Shown: piece by piece, positions 56,449 through 64,000 of the stretch
Layout: every line of letters begins with the position of its first letter
Numbering within the stretch: position 1 is the stretch's first letter
Source of the DNA: Rhodanobacter sp.
GTDB lineage: Bacteria > Pseudomonadota > Gammaproteobacteria > Xanthomonadales > Rhodanobacteraceae
Assembly (NCBI GenBank): GCA_040371205.1
Contig: AP031382.1
Location: forward strand, 2,167,562-2,231,561
DNA: 64,000 nt
Reading direction: 5' to 3'
The notes under the pieces: model-generated
The model's input: the letters and a program-made list of their open reading frames with translations, nothing else
Database searches by the model: none
Told to the model about the DNA's origin: nothing
Translations under genes and position numbers: made by a program

Positions 56449-57522
56449 TCAGACGCGCGATTGCAAGGCGATCTCGCGCGCCAACGCGCCCAGCGGCAGG
56501 ATGCGCTCGGCGGCGCCTCGCGCTACCGCCTCCTTGGGCATGCCGTAGACCACGCAGCTCGCCTCGTCCTGCGCAATCGTGCGTGCGCCGGCCTTGCGCA
56601 TTTCCAGCAGGCCGGCGGCGCCGTCGTCGCCCATGCCGGTCATGATCACGCCCAGCGCATTGGAACCCGCGCATTTCGCCACCGAACGGAACAGCACGTC
56701 CACCGAGGGCCGGTGCCGGTTCACCAGCGGCCCGTCGACCACTTCGACGTGATAGTGCGCACCCGCGCGCCGCAGCAGCATGTGCCGTCCGCCGGGGGCG
56801 ATCAGCGCGCAGCCCGGCACCACGCGGTCCCGGTCGCGCGCCTCGCGCACGTTGATCTCGCACAGGCCGTCCAGCCGCATGGCGAACGCGGCGGTGAACT
56901 TCTCCGGCATGTGCTGCACGATGACGATGCCCGGCGACACGCGCGGCAGCGAGGTCAACACCTCCTCCAACGCCTGGGTGCCGCCGGTGGAAGTGCCCAG
57001 CGCCACCACGCGTTCCGTGGTGCGCACCATCGCCCCGCCTTCGCCGGGCGGCAGGATCGCATCGGCGGAGAACTTTTCCACCACCGGCGGAGCCTTCGCG
57101 CGCTGCGCCAGCCGCTTGACGTTGGCGCAGGCCGCCGAGCGCACGGCCGCGACCAGGTCGTCGGACGAATCCTGCAGGAACTTCTTCAGCCCCAGCTTGG
57201 GCTTGGCGACGATGGCGCAGGCGCCGGCGGCGAGCGCCTCCATCGTGGTCTGCGTGCCTTTCTCGGTGAGCGTGGAGCAGATCACCACCGGCGTCGGCCG
57301 CTCCGCCATCAGCTTGCGCAGGAAGGTGATGCCGTCCATGCGCGGCATCTCCACGTCCAGCACGATCACGTCCGGCCATTGCCGCTTCATGCGTTCCATC
57401 GCCAGCAGCGGGTCGGCCACCGCGCCCTGCACCTCGATGTCCGGCTGAGCGGCCAGCATGGCGGCCACCACCTGCCGCACCACGGCCGAATCGTCGACGA
57501 TCAGCAATTGGATCCGCTTCAT
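56449..57522 (-). CDS. cheB: Chemotaxis response regulator methylesterase/deamidase CheB
   Basis: 357 residues. The receiver domain ([18 protein letters not shown]; phosphoacceptor Asp in [11 protein letters not shown] near 55) is joined to the esterase domain with the Ser in [13 protein letters not shown], the His in VQHMPEKF and the Asp in GMGDDGAAG. It removes methyl groups from chemoreceptors. It is the last gene of the operon and converges on ppk1. Confidence 0.96.
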   Translation of the reverse strand: MKRIQLLIVDDSAVVRQVVAAMLAAQPDIEVQGAVADPLLAMERMKRQWPDVIVLDVEMPRMDGITFLRKLMAERPTPVVICSTLTEKGTQTTMEALAAGACAIVAKPKLGLKKFLQDSSDDLVAAVRSAACANVKRLAQRAKAPPVVEKFSADAILPPGEGGAMVRTTERVVALGTSTGGTQALEEVLTSLPRVSPGIVIVQHMPEKFTAAFAMRLDGLCEINVREARDRDRVVPGCALIAPGGRHMLLRRAGAHYHVEVVDGPLVNRHRPSVDVLFRSVAKCAGSNALGVIMTGMGDDGAAGLLEMRKAGARTIAQDEASCVVYGMPKEAVARGAAERILPLGALAREIALQSRV

Positions 57523-57658
57523 GCCGCGCTCCGAACGGCTGATATGCAGCCAACGCGGGCCGCGGCGCTTTCGAGGGCTGCAGTCTCTCCCATCGGCAAT
57601 TGAGCCGTCCGTGCGCCCCGAACGGAACGCGACGGATGGCGCCGGGGCAACGCGGCGG

Positions 57659-58162
57659 TCAGGCCCATGACACCTCCGCAGCCGAGTCGACCTGCTGCAC
57701 CCAGACGTCGCCGCTGCCCACGTCGAACACGATCGTGCGATGGCCGAAGCCGAACAAGGATTCGGAGACGATGGGAATGTGCTGTTCGTGCAAGAGGGCA
57801 CGTGCGGTCTCGCCGTTGCCGCGCCCGATCTCCGACAGTCCGGCGACGGCCTGACCCCGGAACATGTTGCCGCCGCCGAACAGCTTGGCCTGGCAACCCG
57901 CCACGGGCGCACCGGCCGTGGCGAGGCCGCGGAGCATCAACGCCAGCGCTTCGTCGCAATAGCGCCCGTCGGCCTGGCCTCGCACGCCATCGCCGCGCCG
58001 TGCGAGCAGGCAATGCGACATCGCCCCCACGCGCGCCGCGGGATGCCAGAGCACGATCGAGACGCAGGAACCGAGCACGGTGTGCACACGGCAGCCGGCA
58101 CCGCCGACGAACCAGTCTCCCGGCTGCAGGAAGATCACTTTCGGGTGCAGGCCCGGCGTCAT
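57659..58162 (-). CDS. cheD: Chemoreceptor glutamine deamidase CheD
   Basis: 167 residues. The catalytic Cys is in [13 protein letters not shown] (near 34) and the His in [10 protein letters not shown] (near 51); KLFGGGNMF is also conserved. It deamidates receptor glutamines. The ATG at 58162 overlaps the cheR stop by 4 bp. The gap of 136 bp before cheB is larger than the other spacings of this operon. Confidence 0.94.
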   Translation of the reverse strand: MTPGLHPKVIFLQPGDWFVGGAGCRVHTVLGSCVSIVLWHPAARVGAMSHCLLARRGDGVRGQADGRYCDEALALMLRGLATAGAPVAGCQAKLFGGGNMFRGQAVAGLSEIGRGNGETARALLHEQHIPIVSESLFGFGHRTIVFDVGSGDVWVQQVDSAAEVSWA

Positions 58163-59013
58163 CGTAGTTTGCAGTAGGCCGAAGGCGCCAACTGGCCCAG
58201 GCCGTCGACGATGTCGTTGAGGCTTTCCGCATGCCCCACGTAGAAGTGCCCGCCCGTCTTGAGCAGCGGAAGCACGCGCCGTACCACCTCGCGCTTGGTT
58301 TCCTTGTCGAAGTAGATCATCACGTTGCGCAGGAAGATCGCATCGAAGCTGCCCAGCGAAGGCAGCGGCGCGATGAGATTGGCCTGCACGAAGCGCACCC
58401 GGTTGCGCAGGGCGCGGTCCACCAGCAGCGTGCCCTGCTGCTCGCCGAGGCCGCGCAGGCAAAAGCGTTTCAGGTAATCGTGCGGGATGTGGCGGCAGCG
58501 TTCCAGCACGTAATGGCCGTGCCGCGCATGTTCCAGCATGCGCGTGCTGATGTCCGAGCCGACCACCTCCCACGGCGCGTCGCCCAGGCAGTCGGCCAGC
58601 ACCATCGCAATGCTGTAGGCCTCCTCGCCGCTGGAGCTGGCCGCGCTCCACACGCGAAAACCCTCGCTGCGCGACTGCCTGTCCGCGATCAGCCGGCGCA
58701 GCAATTCGAAGTGCTTGGGTTCGCGAAAAAAGTAGGTCTCGTTGGTGGTCAAGAGGTCAATCGCGATCTGGGTTTCTCCGGGCGCGGTGCCGCTGCTGAG
58801 CAGACGGAAATACGCCTCGTAGTTGGTCAACCCATGCAGTTTCAGGCGCTTGGCGAGGCGGCCGCAGACCAGCGCTTTCTTGGCCGGCGACAGCGCGATG
58901 CCGGCCGCATCGAGGATGAAGCGCTGGAAACGCGCAAACTCGAGGTCGGTGATGACCGTACCCGTGGCCGCATCGGCGGCGCGCGACGACAGCTTGTCCT
59001 TCATGTCCGTCAT
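58159..59013 (-). CDS. cheR: Chemotaxis protein methyltransferase CheR
   Basis: 284 residues from the ATG at 59013; another ATG at 59004 is possible. The N-terminal helical domain (FARFQRFILDAAGIALSPAK) is followed by the SAM-binding domain with FRVWSAASSSGEEAYSIAM near 112 and DAIFLRNVMIYFDKETK near 230. It methylates receptor glutamates. A 35-bp gap separates it from cheW. Confidence 0.95.
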   Translation of the reverse strand: MTDMKDKLSSRAADAATGTVITDLEFARFQRFILDAAGIALSPAKKALVCGRLAKRLKLHGLTNYEAYFRLLSSGTAPGETQIAIDLLTTNETYFFREPKHFELLRRLIADRQSRSEGFRVWSAASSSGEEAYSIAMVLADCLGDAPWEVVGSDISTRMLEHARHGHYVLERCRHIPHDYLKRFCLRGLGEQQGTLLVDRALRNRVRFVQANLIAPLPSLGSFDAIFLRNVMIYFDKETKREVVRRVLPLLKTGGHFYVGHAESLNDIVDGLGQLAPSAYCKLR

Positions 59014-59048
59014 ACCCGTCGGCAATGTTGGGGAGGCGTGCACGACGC

Positions 59049-59612
59049 TCAACCCGCCTCGGCCTCGTTCGCCTCCACGGCGTCCTCGTCCACTCGCGCC
59101 AACTCGCCGATCTCGTCGGTGGAAAGCACCTGGTCGATGTTCAGCAGTATCACGAAACGGCCGTCGACCTTGCCCATGCCGGCGATGAAGTCGGTGCGGA
59201 TCTTGGCGCCGAACGCAGGCGGAGGCTCGATCTGCGACAGCGGGATCTCCAGCACCGCATTCACCGCATCGACGATGATGCCCATGTCTTGGCGCCCGTC
59301 GCGGGACAGGACCTCGACGATCACGATGCAGGTGCGCCGGGTGATCGCGGCCACCTTGCGGCCGAAGCGCGCGGACAGGTCGAGCACCGGCACCACCGAG
59401 CCGCGCACGTTGATGACGCCGCGGATGCACTCCGGCATCAGCGGCACTTCGGTGAGACCGGCGTACTCGATGATCTCCTTGATGCCGAGGATAGCTATGG
59501 CGAAGGACTCGCTGCCCACCTGGAAGGTGAGGTACTGCGCCGACTCGTCCGCGTCGCGCGTGTCCGCGGCGGCCATGTCCGTGCGCTGCCCGGCTCGGGT
59601 TGCTGCGTTCAT
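59049..59612 (-). CDS. cheW: Chemotaxis coupling protein CheW
   Basis: 187 residues, with an N-terminal extension of about 25 residues before the CheW fold (QYLTFQVGSESFAIAILGIK). The SH3-like repeats include RGVINVRGSVVPVLDLSARF. It links the receptor to CheA. It follows the receptor gene by 9 bp. Met13 would be an alternative start that removes part of the extension. Confidence 0.95.
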   Translation of the reverse strand: MNAATRAGQRTDMAAADTRDADESAQYLTFQVGSESFAIAILGIKEIIEYAGLTEVPLMPECIRGVINVRGSVVPVLDLSARFGRKVAAITRRTCIVIVEVLSRDGRQDMGIIVDAVNAVLEIPLSQIEPPPAFGAKIRTDFIAGMGKVDGRFVILLNIDQVLSTDEIGELARVDEDAVEANEAEAG

Positions 59613-59621
59613 GGCGCCACC

Positions 59622-61259
59622 TCAATACCGGGCGAAGCTGGATTCGTCGGGATCACTGCTCACGACCAGGTCGCGGCTGGGCTTGGGCGTGATGCGCGCC
59701 ACGTTCCGGCGCGCGCTGGTTGCGGATCGGCGCACCGCCTGCGACAGGCCGGCCGAATTCTCGTCGAGCTTGAAGAACGCCATCAGCTGCTGCAGGTGTT
59801 CCGCCTGCCCGCTCATCTCCTCGGCGGTGGCGGCGAGTTCTTCCGAGCTGGAAGCGTTCTGCTGGGTGGCCTGGCTCAGCTGGCTCATGGCCTGGTTGAT
59901 CTGGCCCACGCCGGCGGTCTGCTCGACCGAGGCGGCGGCGATCTCCTGCACGAGATCGGAAGTCTTGCGGATGCTCGGCACGATCTCGCCGAGCAGCTTG
60001 CCGGCTTTTTCCGCCACCGCCACGCTGCCGGAAGCACGCTCACTGATCTCCAATGCCGCTACCTGGCTGCGTTCCGCCAGCTTGCGCACCTCGGTGGCCA
60101 CCACCGCGAAGCCCTTGCCGTGCTCGCCGGCACGCGCAGCCTCGATGGCGGCGTTCAATGCCAGCAGGTTGGTCTGATAGGCGATGTCGTCGATGATGCC
60201 GATCTTCTGGGTGATGTCGCGCATCGCGGTCAGCGTGGCGTCCACCGACTCGCCGCCGACTGCGGCATCCTCGGCGGCCTTGCTGGCCATGCCGTCGGTG
60301 ACCTTGGCGTTGTCGGTGTTTTGCGAGATCGAGGCGTTCATCTCTTCGATCGAGGCGCTGGTCTCCTCCACGCCGGCCGCCTGTTCGCTGGCGGACTGCG
60401 CCAGCGACTGCGCCGTGGTACTGACCTCTTCGGAGGCGCTGGCCAGCGCCTCGGCGCTGCCGTTCACCTCGGCCACGATCTGCGCGAGCTTGCCGATCAT
60501 GTTGTGCATGGCCTGCAGCAACTGCCCGGTCTCGTCCCGGCTGGTGGCGTCGATGCGCACGGCCAGGTCGCCCTGCGCCAGCCGGTCGGCAGCGGCCACC
60601 GCCACCCGCAGCGGCCGCACGATGCTCAACGTGGTGACCGCAGCAGCGAGCACCGCAACCAGCAATGCCGCCAGCGACAGTCCAAGCATCAGGCTGCGCG
60701 CGGAATCGTATTCCTGCTTCGCTGTCACGGCGCTGGCGTCCATCGCCTGGGCCTGAATGTCGTCCAGGCTTTGCATGCTGGTCTGCGCGGCGTTGAACGC
60801 GGGCATGAGGTCGCTGAAAAGCAACTGGGCCGCCTCGTCCTTATTGCCGCCTTGCAGCAACGCGAGCACGCGGTCACCGGCCTCGCTGAACTTGGCGTGG
60901 CTGGCCTGCACGTTCTTGAAGGTGGCGATGGCCTTGTCGATATTCAGCATCTTGCCGAGCTTGTCGTCGTCGCTGGCGATGGTCTCGCGCGCCTGGGCGA
61001 TGCGGGCCGCCTCTTCGTGCTGGCGTGCGGGATCGCTGCTGAGCAGGCTGTTTTGGATGGCCGAGAGGATGACGTCGTCGTAACTCTCGATGTCGTCGAT
61101 CAGCACCACCTTGGCGTGCCGGTCGTGCACGATGACATCCAACTGGCGGTTGATGTGCTCCAGCCGCGTGATACCGAGCCAGGCAATGGCGCCGATCAGC
61201 ACGGTCAGGATGCCGAAGCCGATACCGAGCCGTACACCGATTTTCATGTTCCTGAGCAT
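59622..61259 (-). CDS. Methyl-accepting chemotaxis protein
   Basis: 545 residues. A membrane helix lies at about 7-30, then a periplasmic four-helix-bundle ligand region (about 31-190), a second helix (192-212), HAMP (213-265) and the signalling domain. The hairpin tip is [20 protein letters not shown] with [18 protein letters not shown]. The ligand cannot be predicted. The C-terminus ([10 protein letters not shown]) lacks the NWETF-type tether for CheR. The gene lies between cheA and cheW, suggesting a dedicated receptor. Confidence 0.95.
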   Translation of the reverse strand: MLRNMKIGVRLGIGFGILTVLIGAIAWLGITRLEHINRQLDVIVHDRHAKVVLIDDIESYDDVILSAIQNSLLSSDPARQHEEAARIAQARETIASDDDKLGKMLNIDKAIATFKNVQASHAKFSEAGDRVLALLQGGNKDEAAQLLFSDLMPAFNAAQTSMQSLDDIQAQAMDASAVTAKQEYDSARSLMLGLSLAALLVAVLAAAVTTLSIVRPLRVAVAAADRLAQGDLAVRIDATSRDETGQLLQAMHNMIGKLAQIVAEVNGSAEALASASEEVSTTAQSLAQSASEQAAGVEETSASIEEMNASISQNTDNAKVTDGMASKAAEDAAVGGESVDATLTAMRDITQKIGIIDDIAYQTNLLALNAAIEAARAGEHGKGFAVVATEVRKLAERSQVAALEISERASGSVAVAEKAGKLLGEIVPSIRKTSDLVQEIAAASVEQTAGVGQINQAMSQLSQATQQNASSSEELAATAEEMSGQAEHLQQLMAFFKLDENSAGLSQAVRRSATSARRNVARITPKPSRDLVVSSDPDESSFARY

Positions 61260-61301
61260 GGTTGTTCCCCTATCTATCCGTATGGCGGTGGACGTTTCGA
61301 T

Positions 61302-63482
61302 TCAATTCGCGGCCGCGATGCCGGCCTGTCGGCTGACGACGGGCGGTGCCGCCCGCCGCACGGCCCTCTGCACCAGTGCAGGCACGTCCAGGATCAGCGC
61401 CACTTCGCCGCTGCCCAGGATGCTGGAGCCGCTGATGCAGCGAACCGCGCCGAACAGGCGGTTCATGGGTTTGATCACGATCTGGATCTCGCCGACCAGG
61501 GTGTCGACCACCAGCCCGGCCATCTGACCGGCGTGCTTGAGCACCACGATGTTCTCGCGCCGCGGCGGCTCGCCGTCGACGCCGAACAGTTCGCGCAGGC
61601 GGATGAAGGGCAGCACGCGGCCGCGCAGGTTGGCGTAGTCGTGGCCCGGCTCGGCGACCAGCTCCACGCACTCCTCGATCATGTCCAGCGGCACCACGAA
61701 GGCGGTGTCGCCCACGCCGACCTGGAAGCCGTCGATGATCGCCAGCGTAAGCGGCAGACGCACCGTGATCGTGGTGCCCACGCCCTCGGTACTGGCGATG
61801 CCCACGCTGCCGCGCAGTTCGGCGATGTTGCGCTTGACCACGTCCATGCCCACGCCGCGACCGGACAGGTTGGTGATGGCCTCGGCGGTGGAAAAGCCCG
61901 GCTCGAACACCAGGTTCAAGATTTCCTGGTCGCTCAGCGGAGCGCCGGCTTCCACCAGGCCGCGCTCGATGGCCTTGGCCAGGATGCGCTCGCGCTTGAG
62001 TCCGCCGCCGTCGTCGCTGACCTCGATCACTATGGAACCGGAATCGTGGTAGGCGTTCAGCCCCACCGCCCCCTGCGCGGGCTTGCCGCGGGCGGCGCGC
62101 TGCTCGGCCGACTCGATGCCGTGGTCGATGGCGTTGCGCACCAGGTGGGTGAGCGGATCGGCGATCTTTTCCACCACGGTCTTGTCCAGCTCGGTGTCGC
62201 CGCCCGAGGTTTCCAGCCGGATGTCCTTGCCGATCTCGCGGGCGGTGTCGTACACCACGCGCTGGAAGCGGCTGAACGTGGTGCCGATGCGCACCATGCG
62301 CAGCTGCAGGGCGCTGTCCCGTACCGCCTCCACCAGATTGGTGAGCAGGAAGGAACGTTCCTTCAGTTCGTCGTCGCGCATGCGGCGCGCGACCAGGCCG
62401 ATGCCGGCGCCGGCCACGATCAACTCGCCGACCTGGGCGATGAGCTGGTCGAGCTTGTCGGCGTCGACGCGGATGGAACGGTTCTCCGGACGCTGCTCGA
62501 TGGCCTGCTTCTGCCGCGCCAGCGCCGCTTCCACCACCGGCGCCACGGCCGCGCCCTGCTCCAGCAGGATGTCACCCAGCGCGCGCTGCGCCGACTGGGG
62601 CGCCTGCGCCATCTGCACGGCTTGCGCATCCAGCGCGGCGTCGAGTTCGGCCGCGGTCACCGAGCCGCAGCGCACCAGCATCTCGCCCAGTTGCACCGGA
62701 TCGTCGGGCAGCCCGCGGATCAGCCGCACGTATTCGGAGATGCGGCTGTGCGGTGGCAGGATGCGCAGCTCCAGGTCGTCGCGCACGAACTCGAACACGC
62801 CCTCGATGGCGGCCTTGTCGGCGTCGCTGGCGAAAGCGATCTCGAAGCCGAGATAGCAGGTTTCCGGATCCATCGCCTCGGCCTCCGGCATGGCGTCGGA
62901 CAGGATGGCGATGCCGGCGATGCGGCCGATGCGTTCGAGGTAGCGCAGAAAGGCGAGCGGGTCCATGCCGTCGCGCAGTACGTTGGGGCCGAAGCGCAGC
63001 GACAGGTGCCACAGATCCCGGCTCGCCACCTCGCCAGTGCCTGCCTCGGCCGCATCGGCCATGGCCTCGCTGTCCGCAGCTTGCGGCGCTTCCGGCGCGG
63101 CATCGAGGTAACCGCGCAGGCTGGCGACCAGCGTCGCACCCTGCTCGCCGGCCAGCGCATCGGCATCGCCCGCCGCCGCATCGACCAGCGCGCCGATGTG
63201 GTCGCGACAGGCCAACAGCAACGCCACCAGTTCCTCGTCCAGCGGCAGCTCGCCGTTGCGCGCGCGATCGAGCACGCTTTCCGTCACATGGGTGAAGGCG
63301 ACGATATCGTCCAGCCCGAACAGGCCCGACGAACCCTTGATGGTGTGGGCCGCGCGAAAAATCGCGTTGACTGCTTCGGACGTGTCTTCCGCCTGTCCTA
63401 CCGAGAGCAGGGCGGACTCCATGTCTTCCAGCAGTTCGCGGCTCTCGGCGATGAAGGTCTGCAGCGCCTGCTCCAGTTCCAT
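61302..63482 (-). CDS. cheA: Chemotaxis histidine kinase CheA
   Basis: 726 residues from the ATG at 63482. The Hpt domain has the phosphorylated His46 in FRAAHTIKGSSG. Residues about 155-258 (DLWHLSLRFGPNVLRDGMDP) replace a canonical P2. Two similar helical motifs follow (LGEMLVRCGSVTAAELDAAL, 265-284; LGDILLEQGAAVAPVVEAAL, 302-321). Then come the dimerisation helix, the kinase domain (H/N box VRNAIDHGIESAEQR; GRGVGMDVVKRNI) and the CheW-like domain. It phosphorylates CheY and CheB. Confidence 0.96.
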   Translation of the reverse strand: MELEQALQTFIAESRELLEDMESALLSVGQAEDTSEAVNAIFRAAHTIKGSSGLFGLDDIVAFTHVTESVLDRARNGELPLDEELVALLLACRDHIGALVDAAAGDADALAGEQGATLVASLRGYLDAAPEAPQAADSEAMADAAEAGTGEVASRDLWHLSLRFGPNVLRDGMDPLAFLRYLERIGRIAGIAILSDAMPEAEAMDPETCYLGFEIAFASDADKAAIEGVFEFVRDDLELRILPPHSRISEYVRLIRGLPDDPVQLGEMLVRCGSVTAAELDAALDAQAVQMAQAPQSAQRALGDILLEQGAAVAPVVEAALARQKQAIEQRPENRSIRVDADKLDQLIAQVGELIVAGAGIGLVARRMRDDELKERSFLLTNLVEAVRDSALQLRMVRIGTTFSRFQRVVYDTAREIGKDIRLETSGGDTELDKTVVEKIADPLTHLVRNAIDHGIESAEQRAARGKPAQGAVGLNAYHDSGSIVIEVSDDGGGLKRERILAKAIERGLVEAGAPLSDQEILNLVFEPGFSTAEAITNLSGRGVGMDVVKRNIAELRGSVGIASTEGVGTTITVRLPLTLAIIDGFQVGVGDTAFVVPLDMIEECVELVAEPGHDYANLRGRVLPFIRLRELFGVDGEPPRRENIVVLKHAGQMAGLVVDTLVGEIQIVIKPMNRLFGAVRCISGSSILGSGEVALILDVPALVQRAVRRAAPPVVSRQAGIAAAN

Positions 63483-63483
63483 G

Positions 63484-63780
63484 TCAGTCGGCCTCCACGG
63501 CATCGGCGTGCTCGCGGGCGCCGAGACGTTCGTCCAGTTGCAACTGCCCCAGCATTTCGGCGACGGCCGGGCTCTGCGCCACCACGCGCAGTTCGCCCTG
63601 CCGCGCCAGCACCTCGCGCCGCGCCAGCAGCAGCAATTGCAGGCCCGTGCTGTCGATCTCGGTCACCGCTGAAAGATCCAGCTCAAGCAGGCCGCCGGCC
63701 AGCGCAGGATCGAGCAGCACCGACTTGAGTTCGGCAGCCCGGTAAATGCTCATTTCGCCTTCGATGCAGACCACTGACAT
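63484..63780 (-). CDS. STAS-domain protein of the chemotaxis operon
   Basis: 98 residues, a single STAS domain (anti-sigma factor antagonist type). The usual phosphorylatable Ser is Ser44 in TEIDSTGLQLL. Its stop is 1 bp before the cheA start. STAS proteins next to CheA are seen in several clusters and may tune kinase output or link it to other partners; the partner is unknown here. Confidence 0.92.
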   Translation of the reverse strand: MSVVCIEGEMSIYRAAELKSVLLDPALAGGLLELDLSAVTEIDSTGLQLLLLARREVLARQGELRVVAQSPAVAEMLGQLQLDERLGAREHADAVEAD

Positions 63781-63837
63781 GCCTTGTCTCCGTATCCGTC
63801 ACGCATCACGCCCGATCAGATCTCCCGTCCGCCACCT

Positions 63838-64000
63838 TCACGCCGGGCAGAGTTTGCGCACCGCCCCCAGCAACACGTCCGGCTTGAACGGCTTGACGAC
63901 CCAGGCCTTGGCGCCGGCAGCCTGTCCTTCCTGCTTCTTCTGTTCGGTGAATTCGGTGGTCAGCATGATCACCGGCGCGAAGCGGTACTCTGGCTGCTGC
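63838..64000 (-). CDS. cheY: Response regulator CheY (partial, C-terminal 53 residues)
   Basis: Only the C-terminal part is visible; the gene continues past the right edge. The sequence contains the conserved Thr in APVIMLTTEFTEQ and the Lys in AWVVKPFKPDVLLG, the hallmarks of a single-domain receiver. It ends soon after (LCPA), so it is a stand-alone receiver, most likely the CheY that talks to the motor. The 57-bp gap to the STAS gene suggests one transcript. Confidence 0.9.
   Translation of the reverse strand, partial: QQPEYRFAPVIMLTTEFTEQKKQEGQAAGAKAWVVKPFKPDVLLGAVRKLCPA

Noticed and set aside
59025-63728. A 1567-codon open frame on the plus strand opposite the chemotaxis operon
   Set aside because: It is antisense to several well-identified genes. 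Long antisense frames are common in very GC-rich DNA, and its sequence shows no domain, only His/Arg/Gly/Ala-rich text.

Overview
The window is GC-rich chromosomal DNA from a gammaproteobacterium. It most resembles the order Lysobacterales (Xanthomonadales), probably family Rhodanobacteraceae (Dyella/Rhodanobacter/Frateuria-like). This is inferred from gene content and order: rpmF-fabHDG-acpP-fabF, SRP RNA-dnaX-ybaB-recR, a KDO kinase with a GT9 heptosyltransferase, a hydroxyproline operon, GH92, and a STAS/CheA/MCP/CheW/CheRDB cluster. No species can be named from sequence alone. Coding density is high and many genes are joined by 4-bp ATGA overlaps. There is no CRISPR array, prophage or intact insertion sequence; the only mobile-looking DNA is a 262-bp MITE-like element at 53870-54131.

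Layout. 1-4757 (minus): fatty acid synthesis cluster (yceD, rpmF, fabH, fabD, fabG, acpP, fabF cut by the left edge). 4866-11652 (plus): a small membrane protein and a Maf pyrophosphatase, then an unusual GYF_2-RDD-pilin-like fusion in front of a MoxR/DUF58/transglutaminase operon and a Slp-type lipoprotein. 11718-15120 (minus): hinT, recR, ybaB, dnaX and the SRP RNA. 15399-21485 (plus): a complete six-gene trans-4-hydroxy-L-proline to 2-oxoglutarate operon closed by a strong terminator. 21542-24283: tRNA-Ser, a metallo-beta-lactamase-fold hydrolase, kdkA and, divergently, a heptosyltransferase. 24299-27508 (minus): GH92 alpha-mannosidase and a DUF1080 protein under a palindromic operator. 27781-31533 (minus): hisS, an enlarged aromatic amino acid ammonia-lyase and a DUF6165 protein. 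31669-31745: tRNA-Pro. 31805-37304 (minus): folC, a double-SPOR protein, cvpA, purF and a ferritin-like DUF455 protein. 37411-40157 (minus): a MerR regulator and a copper-type P1B ATPase from an apparently leaderless MerR-type promoter. 40213-41967: lrp-like regulator divergent from alanine dehydrogenase.

42094-45151 (minus) holds a possible four-gene unit: membrane protein, winged-helix regulator, a 29-residue single-helix micro-protein and an ABC exporter, headed by a 37-bp near-perfect palindrome. A large MscS-family channel (45306-47741) is divergent to it. 47801-51879 (minus) encodes three exported proteins: a DUF3761 protein, an esterase and a class C beta-lactamase-type hydrolase. 52007-53869 (plus): PAP2 phosphatase, then an overlapping barnase-type RNase / barstar-type inhibitor / S4 RNA-binding trio. 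The MITE-like element starts exactly at the stop codon of the S4 gene and lies just upstream of ppk1 (to 56420). 56449-64000 (minus) is a chemotaxis operon (cheY cut by the right edge, STAS protein, cheA, mcp, cheW, cheR, cheD, cheB).

The items most worth following up are the GYF_2-RDD-pilin fusion, the membrane protein/regulator/micro-protein/ABC unit with its palindrome, the RNase-inhibitor-S4 trio, the enlarged ammonia-lyase, the MITE-like element, and the paired MshEN-like motifs inside CheA.
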